A stretch of DNA of 64,000 nucleotides from Diaminobutyricibacter sp049994905 (GTDB lineage Bacteria > Actinomycetota > Actinomycetes > Actinomycetales > Microbacteriaceae), in assembly GCF_049994905.1 (NCBI RefSeq), contig NZ_CP188258.1, positions 372,001-436,000 of the forward strand. Reading direction: 5' to 3'. The position numbers and the translations under genes are program-made. The notes under the pieces were generated by a model. The model worked only from the letters and a program-made list of their open reading frames with translations, was not told the origin of the DNA and did no database searches. Positions 25,318 through 34,698 of this stretch are shown in pieces (the stretch's first letter is position 1; each line of letters begins with the position of its first letter).

Positions 25318-26016
25318 ATGCCAGAACTAGAGGGACTCTCAGCCGTCGTGACGGGCACCGCCCAGGGAATCGGCCGCTCGATCGCCGACCGGCTCGAGGC
25401 TGCAGGAGCGACCGTGCACGCCGTCGACAAGGACACCGTCGACCTGACAGATTCGCGCGCGGTCGAAGACTTCTTCACGGCCGTCGGGCGGGTGGACATC
25501 CTCGTCAACAATGCCGGCGGGGTGGTGCAGCAGACGCATGTCCCCATCGACCAGCTCACCGATGATGCGTGGAACGCTGTCATCGGGGCCAATCTGACCA
25601 CCGCCATGAACTGCACGCGCGCCGCCGCGCGTGGCATGAAGGAGCGCGGCTTCGGCCGGATCGTCATGATCTCGTCCGGTGCCGGCCGCAGCGTGAGCCT
25701 CACTGGCATCCAGGCATACACCTCGGCGAAGGCGGCCCAGATCGGCTTCACCCGTCAGATGGCCCACGAGCTCGGCCAGTTCGGCATCACCGTCAACTGC
25801 ATTGCTCCGGGCTTCGTGCTCTCGAACCCCACCACCCTGAAGCAGTGGGAGAGCTACGGCGAGGACGGTCAGCGTGCCCTCCTCGAACGGATCGCAACGC
25901 GCAAGACCGGCACGCCCGCCGACATCGCTCGCGGAGTCGAGTTCTTCGTCGCTCCCGACGCCGGCTGGGTGAGCGGACAGACCCTCTCCATCGATGGGGG
26001 GCACTCCCTCTTCTAG
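25318..26016 (+). CDS. Short-chain dehydrogenase/reductase
   Basis: A 232-residue classical SDR with cofactor motif TGTAQGIG near residue 13, NNAGG near 65, catalytic Ser in MISSGAG, YTSAK as the Tyr/Lys pair, and the ending SGQTLSIDGGHSLF. It starts one base after the RpiR stop. It may oxidise a hydroxy group or reduce a keto group of the imported compound or a breakdown product; the substrate is not readable. It is slightly shorter than most FabG-type enzymes. Confidence 0.8.
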   Translation: MPELEGLSAVVTGTAQGIGRSIADRLEAAGATVHAVDKDTVDLTDSRAVEDFFTAVGRVDILVNNAGGVVQQTHVPIDQLTDDAWNAVIGANLTTAMNCTRAAARGMKERGFGRIVMISSGAGRSVSLTGIQAYTSAKAAQIGFTRQMAHELGQFGITVNCIAPGFVLSNPTTLKQWESYGEDGQRALLERIATRKTGTPADIARGVEFFVAPDAGWVSGQTLSIDGGHSLF

Positions 26017-26045
26017 GTCCGGAACGGACCTCCGAGGGCACACAC

Positions 26046-27755
26046 ATGAACGACGACAAGAACCTCGACGCGACGACGCGCCTGCGCGAGCTCGGCGAGC
26101 GCTACTTCACCACGCAGCACACGTACGACCCGTACAACGCCACGTTGCTCGGACTGAGCGAGTTCGACCACCTGGCGGGCGACCCCAGCGGTGAGGCGAG
26201 CGAGCGGGCGGCAGACGAGTTCGCGGCGATCGGCCGGGAGGTCGCGGCGATCGACGCCGCGAGCCTCAGCGAAAAAGACCGGGTGGACCAGGGCGTGCTG
26301 TCCGTGCTCGTGCAGGGCGCGCAGGGGGATGCGCAGCATTCGCTCTGGGCAGGCAATGCGTCCGCCAAGGGCTACGTCAGCAGGCAGGCCCTGATCTTCC
26401 AGGCGGTGCCGGCGATGACGATCACGGATGACGCCAGCGCCGAGCGGTACCTGGAGCGGCTCGCCGGCGTAGCGGGCACCCTGACAGCGCTCGGAGATCG
26501 CTACGCGGACGAAGCGGCGCGCGGCCGTTTCCCGACCGAGCTGGGGGTCGCCCATTCCGTTCGGCAGCTCGAGGGCTACCTCGCCCTGGGCGCCGACGGC
26601 GACGTGCTGCTCTCCGCGACACGCACACCCACCGGGACGCGCTATGCCGAGCGGGCGGAGTCGATCGCGGCCGGCTCCATCCGGCCGGCGATGGCCGCGC
26701 TGGCCGAACGGCTGCGCAGTGAGTTCATCCCCGGCTCCCGGCCCGACGACAAGGTCGGAGTCAGATATCTGCCAGGGGGCTCCGAGGGCTACGCGGCATC
26801 CGTTGCACGCCACACGACGACATCTCTCTCCCCGTCTGAGATCCACCAGATCGGCCTCGACGTGCTCGAGCAGATGCGTTCGCAGTGGAGCGAGGTCGGT
26901 CTGCGGGCGCTCGGAGAGAGCGACTTCACGGTGATCGCCGAGCGGATGCGCGCTGACCCCGCGCTGCGCTTCGAGACGAGCGAGGAGATCGTCGCTGTCG
27001 CGCAGGGCGCCCTCGATCGGGCCGACGCCGTGCGGACGCGCTACTTTCCGGCGTACGACATCCCCGACTGCGTGATCGAAGTGATCAACCCGATCGAGGC
27101 CGAGAACACCGCCATGGCGTACTACCGGCCGCCTGCGGTCGATGGAAGCCGCCCTGGCGCTCACTGCCTCCTCGCGACCGAACCGCACACCCGGTACCGC
27201 TACGAGTACGAAGCACTCGCCTTCCACGAATCCGTGCCGGGTCATCACATGCAGCTGGCGACGGCGCAGACGCTGGACATCCCGCGATACCGCCGGTACC
27301 TCGACGTGGAAGCCTGCAGCTTCAACGAAGGGTGGGGTCTCTATTCCGAGCAGTTCGCCGACGAGATCGGGCTGTACAGCGACGACATCTCACGACTCGG
27401 GATGCTGTCGTTCCGTGCCCTGCGCGCGTGCCGTCTCGTGGTCGACACGGGCATCCACGAATTCGGCTGGTCGCGAGAGCGGGCGATCGAGTTCATGTGG
27501 CAGCACACCGCGACCACGCGGTCACACGTGACGAACGAGGTGGACCGCTACATCGCGTGGCCCGGCCAGGCCCTGGCGTACATGATCGGCAGCCGCGAGA
27601 TCTCACGGTTGCGCGAAGACGCGGAGCAGCGGCTCGGCGTGCACTTCTCGATCGCCGACTTCCACGGCACTGTGCTTGGCAGCGGCGCGGTCCCGTTGAA
27701 CGTCCTGGCCGACAACGTCGCCCGCTGGCAGTCCGCCACGGCGCAGAACAACTGA
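26046..27755 (+). CDS. DUF885 family probable metallopeptidase
   Basis: The 569-residue protein carries the DUF885 zinc-site pattern HESVPGHHMQ (H394, E395, H400/H401) and the downstream EGWGLYSE (E428), which together resemble a gluzincin-type metallopeptidase. No signal peptide is present, so it is probably cytoplasmic. Family members are annotated as peptidases from their fold and motifs; few have measured activity. It sits among six other amide or peptide hydrolases in the transporter locus, fitting a role in degrading the imported compound. ATG 26046 is 29 bases after the SDR stop. Confidence 0.8.
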   Translation: MNDDKNLDATTRLRELGERYFTTQHTYDPYNATLLGLSEFDHLAGDPSGEASERAADEFAAIGREVAAIDAASLSEKDRVDQGVLSVLVQGAQGDAQHSLWAGNASAKGYVSRQALIFQAVPAMTITDDASAERYLERLAGVAGTLTALGDRYADEAARGRFPTELGVAHSVRQLEGYLALGADGDVLLSATRTPTGTRYAERAESIAAGSIRPAMAALAERLRSEFIPGSRPDDKVGVRYLPGGSEGYAASVARHTTTSLSPSEIHQIGLDVLEQMRSQWSEVGLRALGESDFTVIAERMRADPALRFETSEEIVAVAQGALDRADAVRTRYFPAYDIPDCVIEVINPIEAENTAMAYYRPPAVDGSRPGAHCLLATEPHTRYRYEYEALAFHESVPGHHMQLATAQTLDIPRYRRYLDVEACSFNEGWGLYSEQFADEIGLYSDDISRLGMLSFRALRACRLVVDTGIHEFGWSRERAIEFMWQHTATTRSHVTNEVDRYIAWPGQALAYMIGSREISRLREDAEQRLGVHFSIADFHGTVLGSGAVPLNVLADNVARWQSATAQNN

Positions 27756-27767
27756 GAGGACATCACC

Positions 27768-28619
27768 TTGGAACTCGTCATCAACGGATGCCGCCTGAAC
27801 GTCGAGGTATACGGACCGGAGGACGGACCCGTGCTCATCGCCCACCACGGCGGCGGCGGGATCGGCTCACTGGCCGAGCCGAAGTCGACCTTCGGCCCCC
27901 TCGCCGACCGGTTCCGTGTGATCGTGTTCGACGCGCGCGGCTGCGGTCTCAGTGAGGGCATCGCCCCGTATTCGCACGAACAGTGGGCGGCGGATGTCGA
28001 TGCGCTGCGGCAGTGGGCGGGCGTCGAGAAGATCGTCGTCGCCGGAGGCTCGTACGGCGGCTTCATCGCGCTCGAATACGTGGTGCGCTACCCCGACCAT
28101 GTCTCGGCGATCGTCCTGCGCGATACGTCCGCCGACGGAAGCAACCTCGAGCTGGCGATCGAGAATGCGCGGAACCAGGACCGCGTCGAGATCCACTGGG
28201 ACAACTTCAACCGGTACTGGACAGGGAACATCTACGACGACGACGACCTGAAGGCTCGCTGGGCCGAGATCATCCCGCTCTACGACTACGAGTACGACCC
28301 GGCCGCCTCCATGGCACGCGTCGAGGCCGGAATCTACCGGCACGAGGCGCACAACTGGTGCTTCCAGCACAACTGGGACGCCTATGACGTCAAGCCCCAG
28401 CTGCCCTCGGTGCAGGTACCCACGCTGGTGACGGTGGGCCGACGGGACTGGGTCACACCGGTGAGCTCGTCGGAGACGATCGCCGGGCTGATCCCCGGCT
28501 CGGAACTGGTCGTCTTCGAGAAGTCGGGCCACTCCCCGCAGTTCGAGGAACGCGACGAGTTCCAGCGGGTCGTCCGCGCGTTTCTCGACCGCGCCGTTCC
28601 CGCACCCGCAACCGTCTGA
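27768..28619 (+). CDS. Alpha/beta hydrolase, proline iminopeptidase-like
   Basis: A 283-residue alpha/beta-hydrolase with the nucleophile elbow GGSYGG (S95), D227 in GRRDWVTP and H255 in SGHSPQ as the catalytic triad. The HHGGGGIGS oxyanion region and the cap after residue 120 resemble proline iminopeptidases and related aminopeptidases or esterases. It starts with TTG after a GAGAGGA site, 12 bases after the DUF885 gene. It could remove an N-terminal residue or an ester or amide group from the imported substrate. Confidence 0.8.
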   Translation: MELVINGCRLNVEVYGPEDGPVLIAHHGGGGIGSLAEPKSTFGPLADRFRVIVFDARGCGLSEGIAPYSHEQWAADVDALRQWAGVEKIVVAGGSYGGFIALEYVVRYPDHVSAIVLRDTSADGSNLELAIENARNQDRVEIHWDNFNRYWTGNIYDDDDLKARWAEIIPLYDYEYDPAASMARVEAGIYRHEAHNWCFQHNWDAYDVKPQLPSVQVPTLVTVGRRDWVTPVSSSETIAGLIPGSELVVFEKSGHSPQFEERDEFQRVVRAFLDRAVPAPATV

Positions 28620-28648
28620 CCACTGAACGACATTTCAAGGAGTTCGAG

Positions 28649-29602
28649 TTGAAACTGACCATCATCGGCGCCGGTGCCATCGGCGGCACGATCGGCGCCC
28701 ACATGTTCCGTGCCGGGCACGACGTCACGCTGTGCGACGCGGATGAGCAGTACGTCGCCGCCATTCAGGCCGACGGGCTGCACATCGAGGGCCCGGTCAA
28801 CGATTTCGTCGTCGATGTTCCGGCGATCACACCCGCTGAACTGCCCGACAGCATCGAGCACGCGATCGTCGCCGTGAAGAGTCTGCACACCCCGTCAGCC
28901 GCCGCCCTGCTGCGGGACCGACTGACCCCGGACGGTTACGTGCTGACAGTGCAGAACGGTCTCACCGCCGATACGCTGATCGACGCACTCGGGCCCGACC
29001 GCGTGATCTCGAGCTTCGTGAACTTCGGCGCCGACGTGCTCGGCCCCGGGCGGGTCCTGCAGGGCAACATCGGCACGTTCCGGGTGGGGGAGATCGCAGG
29101 AGGCAGCATCACTCCCCGGGTCGCCGAGCTGGCGGATGCTCTCCCGTACGCCATCGCGACCGACAACGTTCTCGGCTACCTCTGGGGCAAGGAGGCGTAC
29201 GGCGCAATGCTCTGGGCCGGTGCCGTCTCGGACCTCTCCATCGCAGAGACCCTCGAGCGGCCCGCGTTCCGCCCGCTGATGATCGCCATCGCAGAGGAGG
29301 TGCTCGCCCAGGCTCCGGTGAAGGTGGAGAGCTTCGACGGCTTCGATCCCCGTGATCTCGAAGGCTCGCTCGACCGCCTCGTCGTCTTCAACCGCAAGAG
29401 CGCCAAGAGCCACAGCGGCATCTACCGCGACCTCATGATCCGCAAGCGGAAGACCGAAGTCGACGAGGTGCACAAAGACATCCAGGGGCCGATCTTCGAT
29501 CGCGTCGTGGAGATGATCCACGACATCGAGCAGGGCCGGCGCACCTGCGAGGTCGCGAACCTCGACGAGCTGGCGGCGATCGTCGCCCAGGAAGCGGCAT
29601 GA
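28649..29602 (+). CDS. Ketopantoate reductase (PanE/ApbA)-family protein
   Basis: A 317-residue protein with the N-terminal NADP fold GAGAIGGTIGAHMFRAGHDV, VQNGL and a later LWGKEAYG segment holding the conserved catalytic Lys of PanE. PanE reduces 2-dehydropantoate, but many paralogues in catabolic operons probably act on other branched 2-keto acids. The TTG start has AAGGAG upstream. The stop overlaps the start of the methylaspartate ammonia-lyase gene (ATGA), so the two are coupled. A pantothenate role seems unlikely in this context. Confidence 0.8.
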   Translation: MKLTIIGAGAIGGTIGAHMFRAGHDVTLCDADEQYVAAIQADGLHIEGPVNDFVVDVPAITPAELPDSIEHAIVAVKSLHTPSAAALLRDRLTPDGYVLTVQNGLTADTLIDALGPDRVISSFVNFGADVLGPGRVLQGNIGTFRVGEIAGGSITPRVAELADALPYAIATDNVLGYLWGKEAYGAMLWAGAVSDLSIAETLERPAFRPLMIAIAEEVLAQAPVKVESFDGFDPRDLEGSLDRLVVFNRKSAKSHSGIYRDLMIRKRKTEVDEVHKDIQGPIFDRVVEMIHDIEQGRRTCEVANLDELAAIVAQEAA

Positions 29603-30861
29603 TGCGCACGATCGTCGACGTGATCACCGTCCCGGTGCGCACCGGCTTCTACGCCGACGACCAGTCGGCGATCCGCGCCGGTGCGACGCGCGACGGTCTC
29701 CGTTACGTCGGAGACCCGCTGACGCCCGGGTTCGCCTCGATTCGCCAGCCCGGTGAGGCGCTCTCCGTGTTGCTGGTGCTCGACGACGGGCAGGTGGCCC
29801 ACGGTGACTGCGCGGCGGTGCAGTACAGCGGCGCAGGCGGCCGCGACTCCGTGTTCTACGCCGAACGCGCCTCCGCCGACGTCGCGGAGTTCGTCACGCC
29901 GCTGCTGCTCGGGCGCGCCCTCGACAGTTTCCGTGGGCTGACGGCTGAGGTCGATGCGGTTCGCACCGGGAATGGGATCCTGCACACCGCCATCCGCTAC
30001 GGCATCAGCCAGGCGATCCTCGGCGCGGTGGCCGCGGCTCGCGGGATCACCATGGCCGAGGTCGTGCAGCAGGAGTACGCCACGGACACGCCCATCATTC
30101 CCGTTCCCATCTACGCGCAGACCGGCGACGACCGCTACCTCAACGCGGACAAGATGATCCTGAAGGGTGTGGATGTGCTTCCGCACGCCCTCATCAACAC
30201 CGTCGAGAAGCTCGGCGTGCGCGGCGAAATCCTCGAAGAGTACCTGCGCTGGCTGGTCGCGCGCATCGATGAACTGCGCCCGTCGGCCGACTACCGGCCG
30301 CGCATCCACATCGACACGTACGGCACGATCGGCATGGCTTTCGGCGGAGACGTGGGCGCAGTCGCCGAATACCTGACCGGTCTCGCCCAGATCTGCGCAC
30401 CCTACGAGCTCGCCGTCGAGCATCCGATCGACGCCGGCGGCCGTGCTGCCCAGATCGAACGATATGTGGAGCTCCGGCAGCAACTGCGCGACCGGGGAGC
30501 CCGGGTGCGTATCGCCGTCGACGAATGGTGCAACACGATCGACGACATCCGGCTCTTCGTCGAAGCGGGTGCCGCCGACATCATCCACGTGAAGACCCCC
30601 GACCTCGGCGGGGTGAACGACACGATCGAGGCCCTGCTCCTGGCCAGGTCGGCCGGACTAGAGGCCTACTGCGGGGGGACGTGCAACGAGACCGACCGCT
30701 CCGCCCAGGTCTCCGCGCACATCGCGATGGCGTGCGGAGCCAGCCAGGTTCTTGCGAAGCCCGGGATGGGCGTCGACGAAGGCCTGATGATCGTCGGCAA
30801 CGAGATGGCACGCACGGCCGCTCTCGTCAGTGCGCGGTCCGTCGTGGCGTCGGCGGCTTGA
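29599..30861 (+). CDS. Methylaspartate ammonia-lyase
   Basis: This 420-residue enolase-superfamily enzyme should convert L-threo-3-methylaspartate reversibly to mesaconate and ammonia. Against the Citrobacter amalonaticus enzyme, as I recall it, every key residue is present with a 1-2 residue offset: metal ligands D239, E274 and D308; the catalytic base K332 in HVKTPDLGG; H196 in LPHALIN; and substrate contacts Q174, T361 and C362 (CGGTCNETD). The N-terminal stretch GFYADDQSAIRAGA and GDCAAVQYSGAGGRD are also family hallmarks. No glutamate mutase genes, the usual source of methylaspartate, are in the window; instead a peptide importer and hydrolases surround it. The ATG overlaps the PanE-like stop. 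Confidence 0.92.
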   Translation: MMRTIVDVITVPVRTGFYADDQSAIRAGATRDGLRYVGDPLTPGFASIRQPGEALSVLLVLDDGQVAHGDCAAVQYSGAGGRDSVFYAERASADVAEFVTPLLLGRALDSFRGLTAEVDAVRTGNGILHTAIRYGISQAILGAVAAARGITMAEVVQQEYATDTPIIPVPIYAQTGDDRYLNADKMILKGVDVLPHALINTVEKLGVRGEILEEYLRWLVARIDELRPSADYRPRIHIDTYGTIGMAFGGDVGAVAEYLTGLAQICAPYELAVEHPIDAGGRAAQIERYVELRQQLRDRGARVRIAVDEWCNTIDDIRLFVEAGAADIIHVKTPDLGGVNDTIEALLLARSAGLEAYCGGTCNETDRSAQVSAHIAMACGASQVLAKPGMGVDEGLMIVGNEMARTAALVSARSVVASAA

Positions 30862-30945
30862 AACCGGACGGCTGAGCAGCGCTCACGCCGACACGAAACA
30901 CGAAACACAACGGCCGGGAAGATCGGCCTGAGATGGGAAATACAC

Positions 30946-31659
30946 GTGAAGATCTACGACCGAAACTGGATGCAGATCGAGGACTACCTCGACCACGACG
31001 ACCGGATCGTGCTTCCGGTCGGATCGACCGAACAGCACGGCTACCTGTCGCTCGGCACCGACGCGATCCTCGCCGAGCGCGTCGCGGTCGAGGCTGCGGA
31101 GCCCCTCGGCATTCCGGTGCTGCCCGCCCTTCCGTTCGGGATGAGCCCGTACTTCACGGCCTACCCGGGCAGCATGAGCCTGCGGATGAGCACATACATC
31201 GAGGTCATCCGCGATCTCCTCGACGTGATCGCCGGCCAGGGGTTCCGCCGGGTCGCCCTGGTGAACGGCCATGGCGGCAACGCGCCGATAACGGGGCTCA
31301 TCCGCGAGTGGACGAGCGTGCACCGCGACGAGCCGGTCGAGGTCCTCTTCCACAGCTGGTACAACGCACCGCAGACTGCAGCAGCGGCCAGCCGGTTCTC
31401 CGATGTGCAGTTGCACGGCGGTTGGGTGGAGAACTTCGCGTGGACCCGAGTCGACGGAGCCGAGGTTCCCGAGGGCTCGATCGAGCCGCTGCCCCGTGAG
31501 GTCACGGCTTCCCTGTCACGCATAGAGATGCGCACCGCTTCACCCGACGGCAGTCACGGTGGCGATTACGGACGGCCGGATGCTGACATGCAGACCGTCT
31601 GGGACGCTGGGGTGCTCGAAGTGCGCGACCTGCTCGAGAACGGATGGATCCGCAAATGA
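30946..31659 (+). CDS. Creatininase-family amidohydrolase
   Basis: The 237-residue protein has the metal-binding pattern of the creatininase family: PVGSTEQHGYLSLGTDAILA near residue 25 (Glu, His and Asp ligands), VNGHGGNAPI near 105, and a late Glu/His region. Members open cyclic amides (creatinine, lactams such as mycofactocin-type and riboflavin-pathway substrates). Here it could open a ring or hydrolyse a formamide in the imported compound. The GTG start has a weak GGGA site. The stop overlaps the next gene by four bases (ATGA). Confidence 0.82.
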   Translation: MKIYDRNWMQIEDYLDHDDRIVLPVGSTEQHGYLSLGTDAILAERVAVEAAEPLGIPVLPALPFGMSPYFTAYPGSMSLRMSTYIEVIRDLLDVIAGQGFRRVALVNGHGGNAPITGLIREWTSVHRDEPVEVLFHSWYNAPQTAAAASRFSDVQLHGGWVENFAWTRVDGAEVPEGSIEPLPREVTASLSRIEMRTASPDGSHGGDYGRPDADMQTVWDAGVLEVRDLLENGWIRK

Positions 31660-33044
31660 GCGACGAACTCACCTTTCCACCCGTCGAGTCGGTTCTTTCG
31701 GAGCTCGCCGAGTATGTCGCGATCCCGAGCGTGAGCCGCAGTGCCGACATCGGCACGATGCGCCAGGCAGCCTCCTGGGTCGCGGCACAGCTCGCCTTCG
31801 CGAACGGCCGGGTCGTCGAGACCGAAGGTTTTCCGCTCGTGCGGGCCGAATGGCTGAACGCACCGGGAGCCCCGACCGTCCTCGTCTACGGACACTACGA
31901 CGTGCAGCCGACGGGCGACCTCGACGAGTGGGCTTCAGACCCGTTCGAGATGACGATCGACGGCGATGTCGCGCGGGGCCGAGGAGTGACCGATGACAAG
32001 GGCCCCGTCCTGATCGTTCTGAAGCTCGCACAGGCCTTCATCGAGCAGCGCGGAGTGCTCCCGCTGAACGTCAAGTTCCTGATCGAGGGCGAGGAGGAGA
32101 TCGGCAGTCCCAGCCTGCCCGCCTATGTGCGTGAACACGCCGCGGAACTTGCTGCCGACCTGGTGATCTCTGCCGATGGCGCGCAGTGGCGGCCGAGCGA
32201 GCCTTCTCTGTCGACGGCTTCGAAGGGTCTCGTCTCGCTCGACATCGTCACCAGTGGGGCGAAGTCCGACCTGCACTCTGGGCGATTCGGCGGAACGGTC
32301 GCGAACCCGGTGCACGCCCTTGCGACGATCCTCGCCAGCCTGCACGACGACCAGGGACGCATCGCGGTCGACGGGTACTACAACGGGGTCGACGACATCG
32401 ACGACCGACGACGAGCCGAGATCGCGGCGGTCGCCTTCGACGATGCGGACTACTGTGAAGCGCTCGGCGTCTCCGAGCTCCACGGCGAAGCCGGCCTCAC
32501 CACGCTTGAGCGGTTGTGGGAGCGACCCACCCTCGAGATCACGGGCGTGAGGGGCGGCGGCAAGTATTCGGTGATCCCGCACACGGCGACGGGGCACATC
32601 GTGTCGCGACTCGTTGGACGCCAGGATCCTGACGCGGTGGTCGCCGCGATCGAGCGCCACGTTCGCGCCATCGTGCTGCCGGGCATCGACGTGACGATGC
32701 GGGTCGACCAGGCGCGCGTGCCTGCCTACCGGATCGATGCCCAGCATCCAGCGATCAGGGCGGCGACGGCGGCACTGAACCATGTCTACCCGGGCGACGA
32801 TGTGCTGCTGGCGGTCATCGCAGGAACCTTGCCGGCGACGACGTTGTTCGAGGAGACCATCGGCGCCAAGACCCTCTTCTTCTCGTTCTCCACGTCCGAC
32901 GAGAACCTGCACGCGCCGAATGAGTTCCTGCGCATCCGGCGTATCCATGAGGGGCTTCGCGCGTGGGAATACCTCTGGAACGTGCTCGCCGCCGGCCCGC
33001 ATGTGCTCGAACCCAATGATTTTCTCATGGAGGCCGCACGATGA
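31656..33044 (+). CDS. M20-family dipeptidase/peptidase
   Basis: A 462-residue M20 metallopeptidase of the dipeptidase branch. VYGHYDVQPTGDLDEWASDP holds the first zinc His and Asp, GRGVTDDKGP the bridging Asp, LIEGEEEIGSPS the catalytic Glu pair, and LHAPNEF the last His ligand. These enzymes cleave dipeptides and N-acyl amino acids in the cytoplasm. ATG 31656 overlaps the creatininase-family stop, and its own stop overlaps the M19 dipeptidase gene, giving a coupled three-gene hydrolase block. Confidence 0.86.
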   Translation: MSDELTFPPVESVLSELAEYVAIPSVSRSADIGTMRQAASWVAAQLAFANGRVVETEGFPLVRAEWLNAPGAPTVLVYGHYDVQPTGDLDEWASDPFEMTIDGDVARGRGVTDDKGPVLIVLKLAQAFIEQRGVLPLNVKFLIEGEEEIGSPSLPAYVREHAAELAADLVISADGAQWRPSEPSLSTASKGLVSLDIVTSGAKSDLHSGRFGGTVANPVHALATILASLHDDQGRIAVDGYYNGVDDIDDRRRAEIAAVAFDDADYCEALGVSELHGEAGLTTLERLWERPTLEITGVRGGGKYSVIPHTATGHIVSRLVGRQDPDAVVAAIERHVRAIVLPGIDVTMRVDQARVPAYRIDAQHPAIRAATAALNHVYPGDDVLLAVIAGTLPATTLFEETIGAKTLFFSFSTSDENLHAPNEFLRIRRIHEGLRAWEYLWNVLAAGPHVLEPNDFLMEAAR

Positions 33045-34222
33045 AGCAGTACCACTCTTACGACTACCTGCAGGGTGACCTCGGGCTCCCCGTCGATCCG
33101 TTGGCGCCCGAGATCGGTCGCGTCCCCGCCTACCAGGCGCCGGTCAGCCCGGAGGACGTGGCGCACGCCGAAGCACTGCTCGCCGCCAACGTGACGATCA
33201 GCCTGCACGACCACCCGGTGCGGTTCCCCGACGACATGGCCAACACCCCGGCTTACAACCGCACGGGGCGTCAGTACACCGCGTACGAAGGACTCGCCGC
33301 ATCCGGTCTGACCGCCGTCTTCGACAACATGATGGACGGCACGGCGACCGTCACCGGCAACACACCGTGGCAGTGGGATGACGTCGTCACCGACCTGGGG
33401 ATGCGCCAGGCCGACCTCGCGCACCAGCGCGACGTCGTCGTGGTACGGACCACCGACGACATCCGGGCGGCCCACGCCGCCGGGCAGGTAGGGCTCGTCT
33501 TCGGGCTCGAGGCCGCGACGCCGATCGGCAACGACCTCGACAAGCTCGACGTCCTGTTCGGTCTCGGCATTCGCCAGATCGGCATCGCGTACTCCGACTC
33601 CAACGGACTCGGTGCCGGACTGAACGAGACCCACGACTTCGGGTTGACGAAGTTCGGCCATGCGGCGGTTCGCAGGATGAACCAGCTCGGGCTCGCCATC
33701 GATGTCTCGCACTCGTCCGACCGCACCGGGATCGAGGTGGCGGAGGCGTCGGACAAGCCGGTCTTCATGACCCATGCCGGCGCCCGTGCGCTCTGGGACA
33801 TTCCCCGGCTCAAGTCCGACGAGGCGCTCAAGGCCGTCGCAGCCACCGGCGGGGTGATCGGGATGTCGGCCGCACCGCACACCACGATCTCGTACGAGCA
33901 CACGAAGCACAGCATCCTCTCGGTCATGGATCACTTCCTGTACTGCGTCGACCTGGTCGGAATCGACCATGTCGCGTTCGGCCCCGACACGCTGTACGGC
34001 GACCATGTCGGTCTGCATACGACCTTCGCCGGGCTGCTGAGCTCGGCGGCCGCGACGACGACCCCGTACGAGAGGGTGGCGTACGTCGACGGGCTCGAGA
34101 ACCCGACCGAGAGCTTCCACAACATCGCGGCCTGGCTCGTGCATAACCGCTTCTCGGACGAGGACATCGCCAAGGTCCTGGGCGGGAACATCATGCGTGT
34201 CCTCGATGAGGTGTGGGTGTGA
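33041..34222 (+). CDS. M19 (renal/membrane dipeptidase-type) dipeptidase
   Basis: A 393-residue amidohydrolase-fold dipeptidase. The zinc ligands are visible: H56/H58 in SLHDHP, E157 in GLEAAT, H224 in DVSHSS and H245 in THAGARAL. M19 enzymes hydrolyse dipeptides, including those with a C-terminal D-residue or dehydroamino acid. No signal peptide is present, so it should be cytoplasmic. It overlaps both neighbours by four bases. An M19 enzyme would suit a substrate with unusual stereochemistry, which is inference. Confidence 0.86.
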   Translation: MKQYHSYDYLQGDLGLPVDPLAPEIGRVPAYQAPVSPEDVAHAEALLAANVTISLHDHPVRFPDDMANTPAYNRTGRQYTAYEGLAASGLTAVFDNMMDGTATVTGNTPWQWDDVVTDLGMRQADLAHQRDVVVVRTTDDIRAAHAAGQVGLVFGLEAATPIGNDLDKLDVLFGLGIRQIGIAYSDSNGLGAGLNETHDFGLTKFGHAAVRRMNQLGLAIDVSHSSDRTGIEVAEASDKPVFMTHAGARALWDIPRLKSDEALKAVAATGGVIGMSAAPHTTISYEHTKHSILSVMDHFLYCVDLVGIDHVAFGPDTLYGDHVGLHTTFAGLLSSAAATTTPYERVAYVDGLENPTESFHNIAAWLVHNRFSDEDIAKVLGGNIMRVLDEVWV

Positions 34223-34698
34223 CCGAGAGCGCAACCTTGACGGTGCGCGCCAGGGAGGCATCCGACCTCGCAGCGGTTGTCGGCTGGGTGCCCGACAGCG
34301 GTGCACTCCATCTCTTCGCTGCGACCAGCCTCGCGTGGCCGTTGACGCAGCAACAGCTCGCCGACGTCGGTGAGGTTCCAGGCCGGACCTCGTGGATGCT
34401 GGTCGACGTCGCCGACCCCTCGGCGCCGCTCGCGCATGCGGATCTCACAGTCAAGGGCGATCGCGCGAGGATCGGCCGTGTCATCGTCGACCCGGCGTGC
34501 CGCGGCCGCGGGCTCGGTGCAACCCTCGTGGGCCTTGTCGTCGAAGAGGCTCGCCACGTCGGTTGCACACAGGTCGACCTGGTCGTGATCGAGGGCAACG
34601 CCCGCGCTTTCAGAACATACGAAGGCCTGGGGTTCAGGTACGAGCCCGCCTCCGACATCGACGGCATGATCGGCATGATGCTGGAGCTCGACCTCTGA
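34219..34698 (+). CDS. GNAT-family N-acetyltransferase
   Basis: A 159-residue GNAT enzyme with the acetyl-CoA motif IVDPACRGRGLGATLVGLVV (R/QxxGxG/A) and a late NARAFRTYEGLGFRYEP segment, both clear for the family. GTG 34219 overlaps the M19 dipeptidase stop (GTGA) and its own stop overlaps the next ATG, so it is translated as part of the operon. It may acetylate an amino acid or amine released by the hydrolases, for example to detoxify it; the substrate is unknown. Confidence 0.82.
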   Translation: MTESATLTVRAREASDLAAVVGWVPDSGALHLFAATSLAWPLTQQQLADVGEVPGRTSWMLVDVADPSAPLAHADLTVKGDRARIGRVIVDPACRGRGLGATLVGLVVEEARHVGCTQVDLVVIEGNARAFRTYEGLGFRYEPASDIDGMIGMMLELDL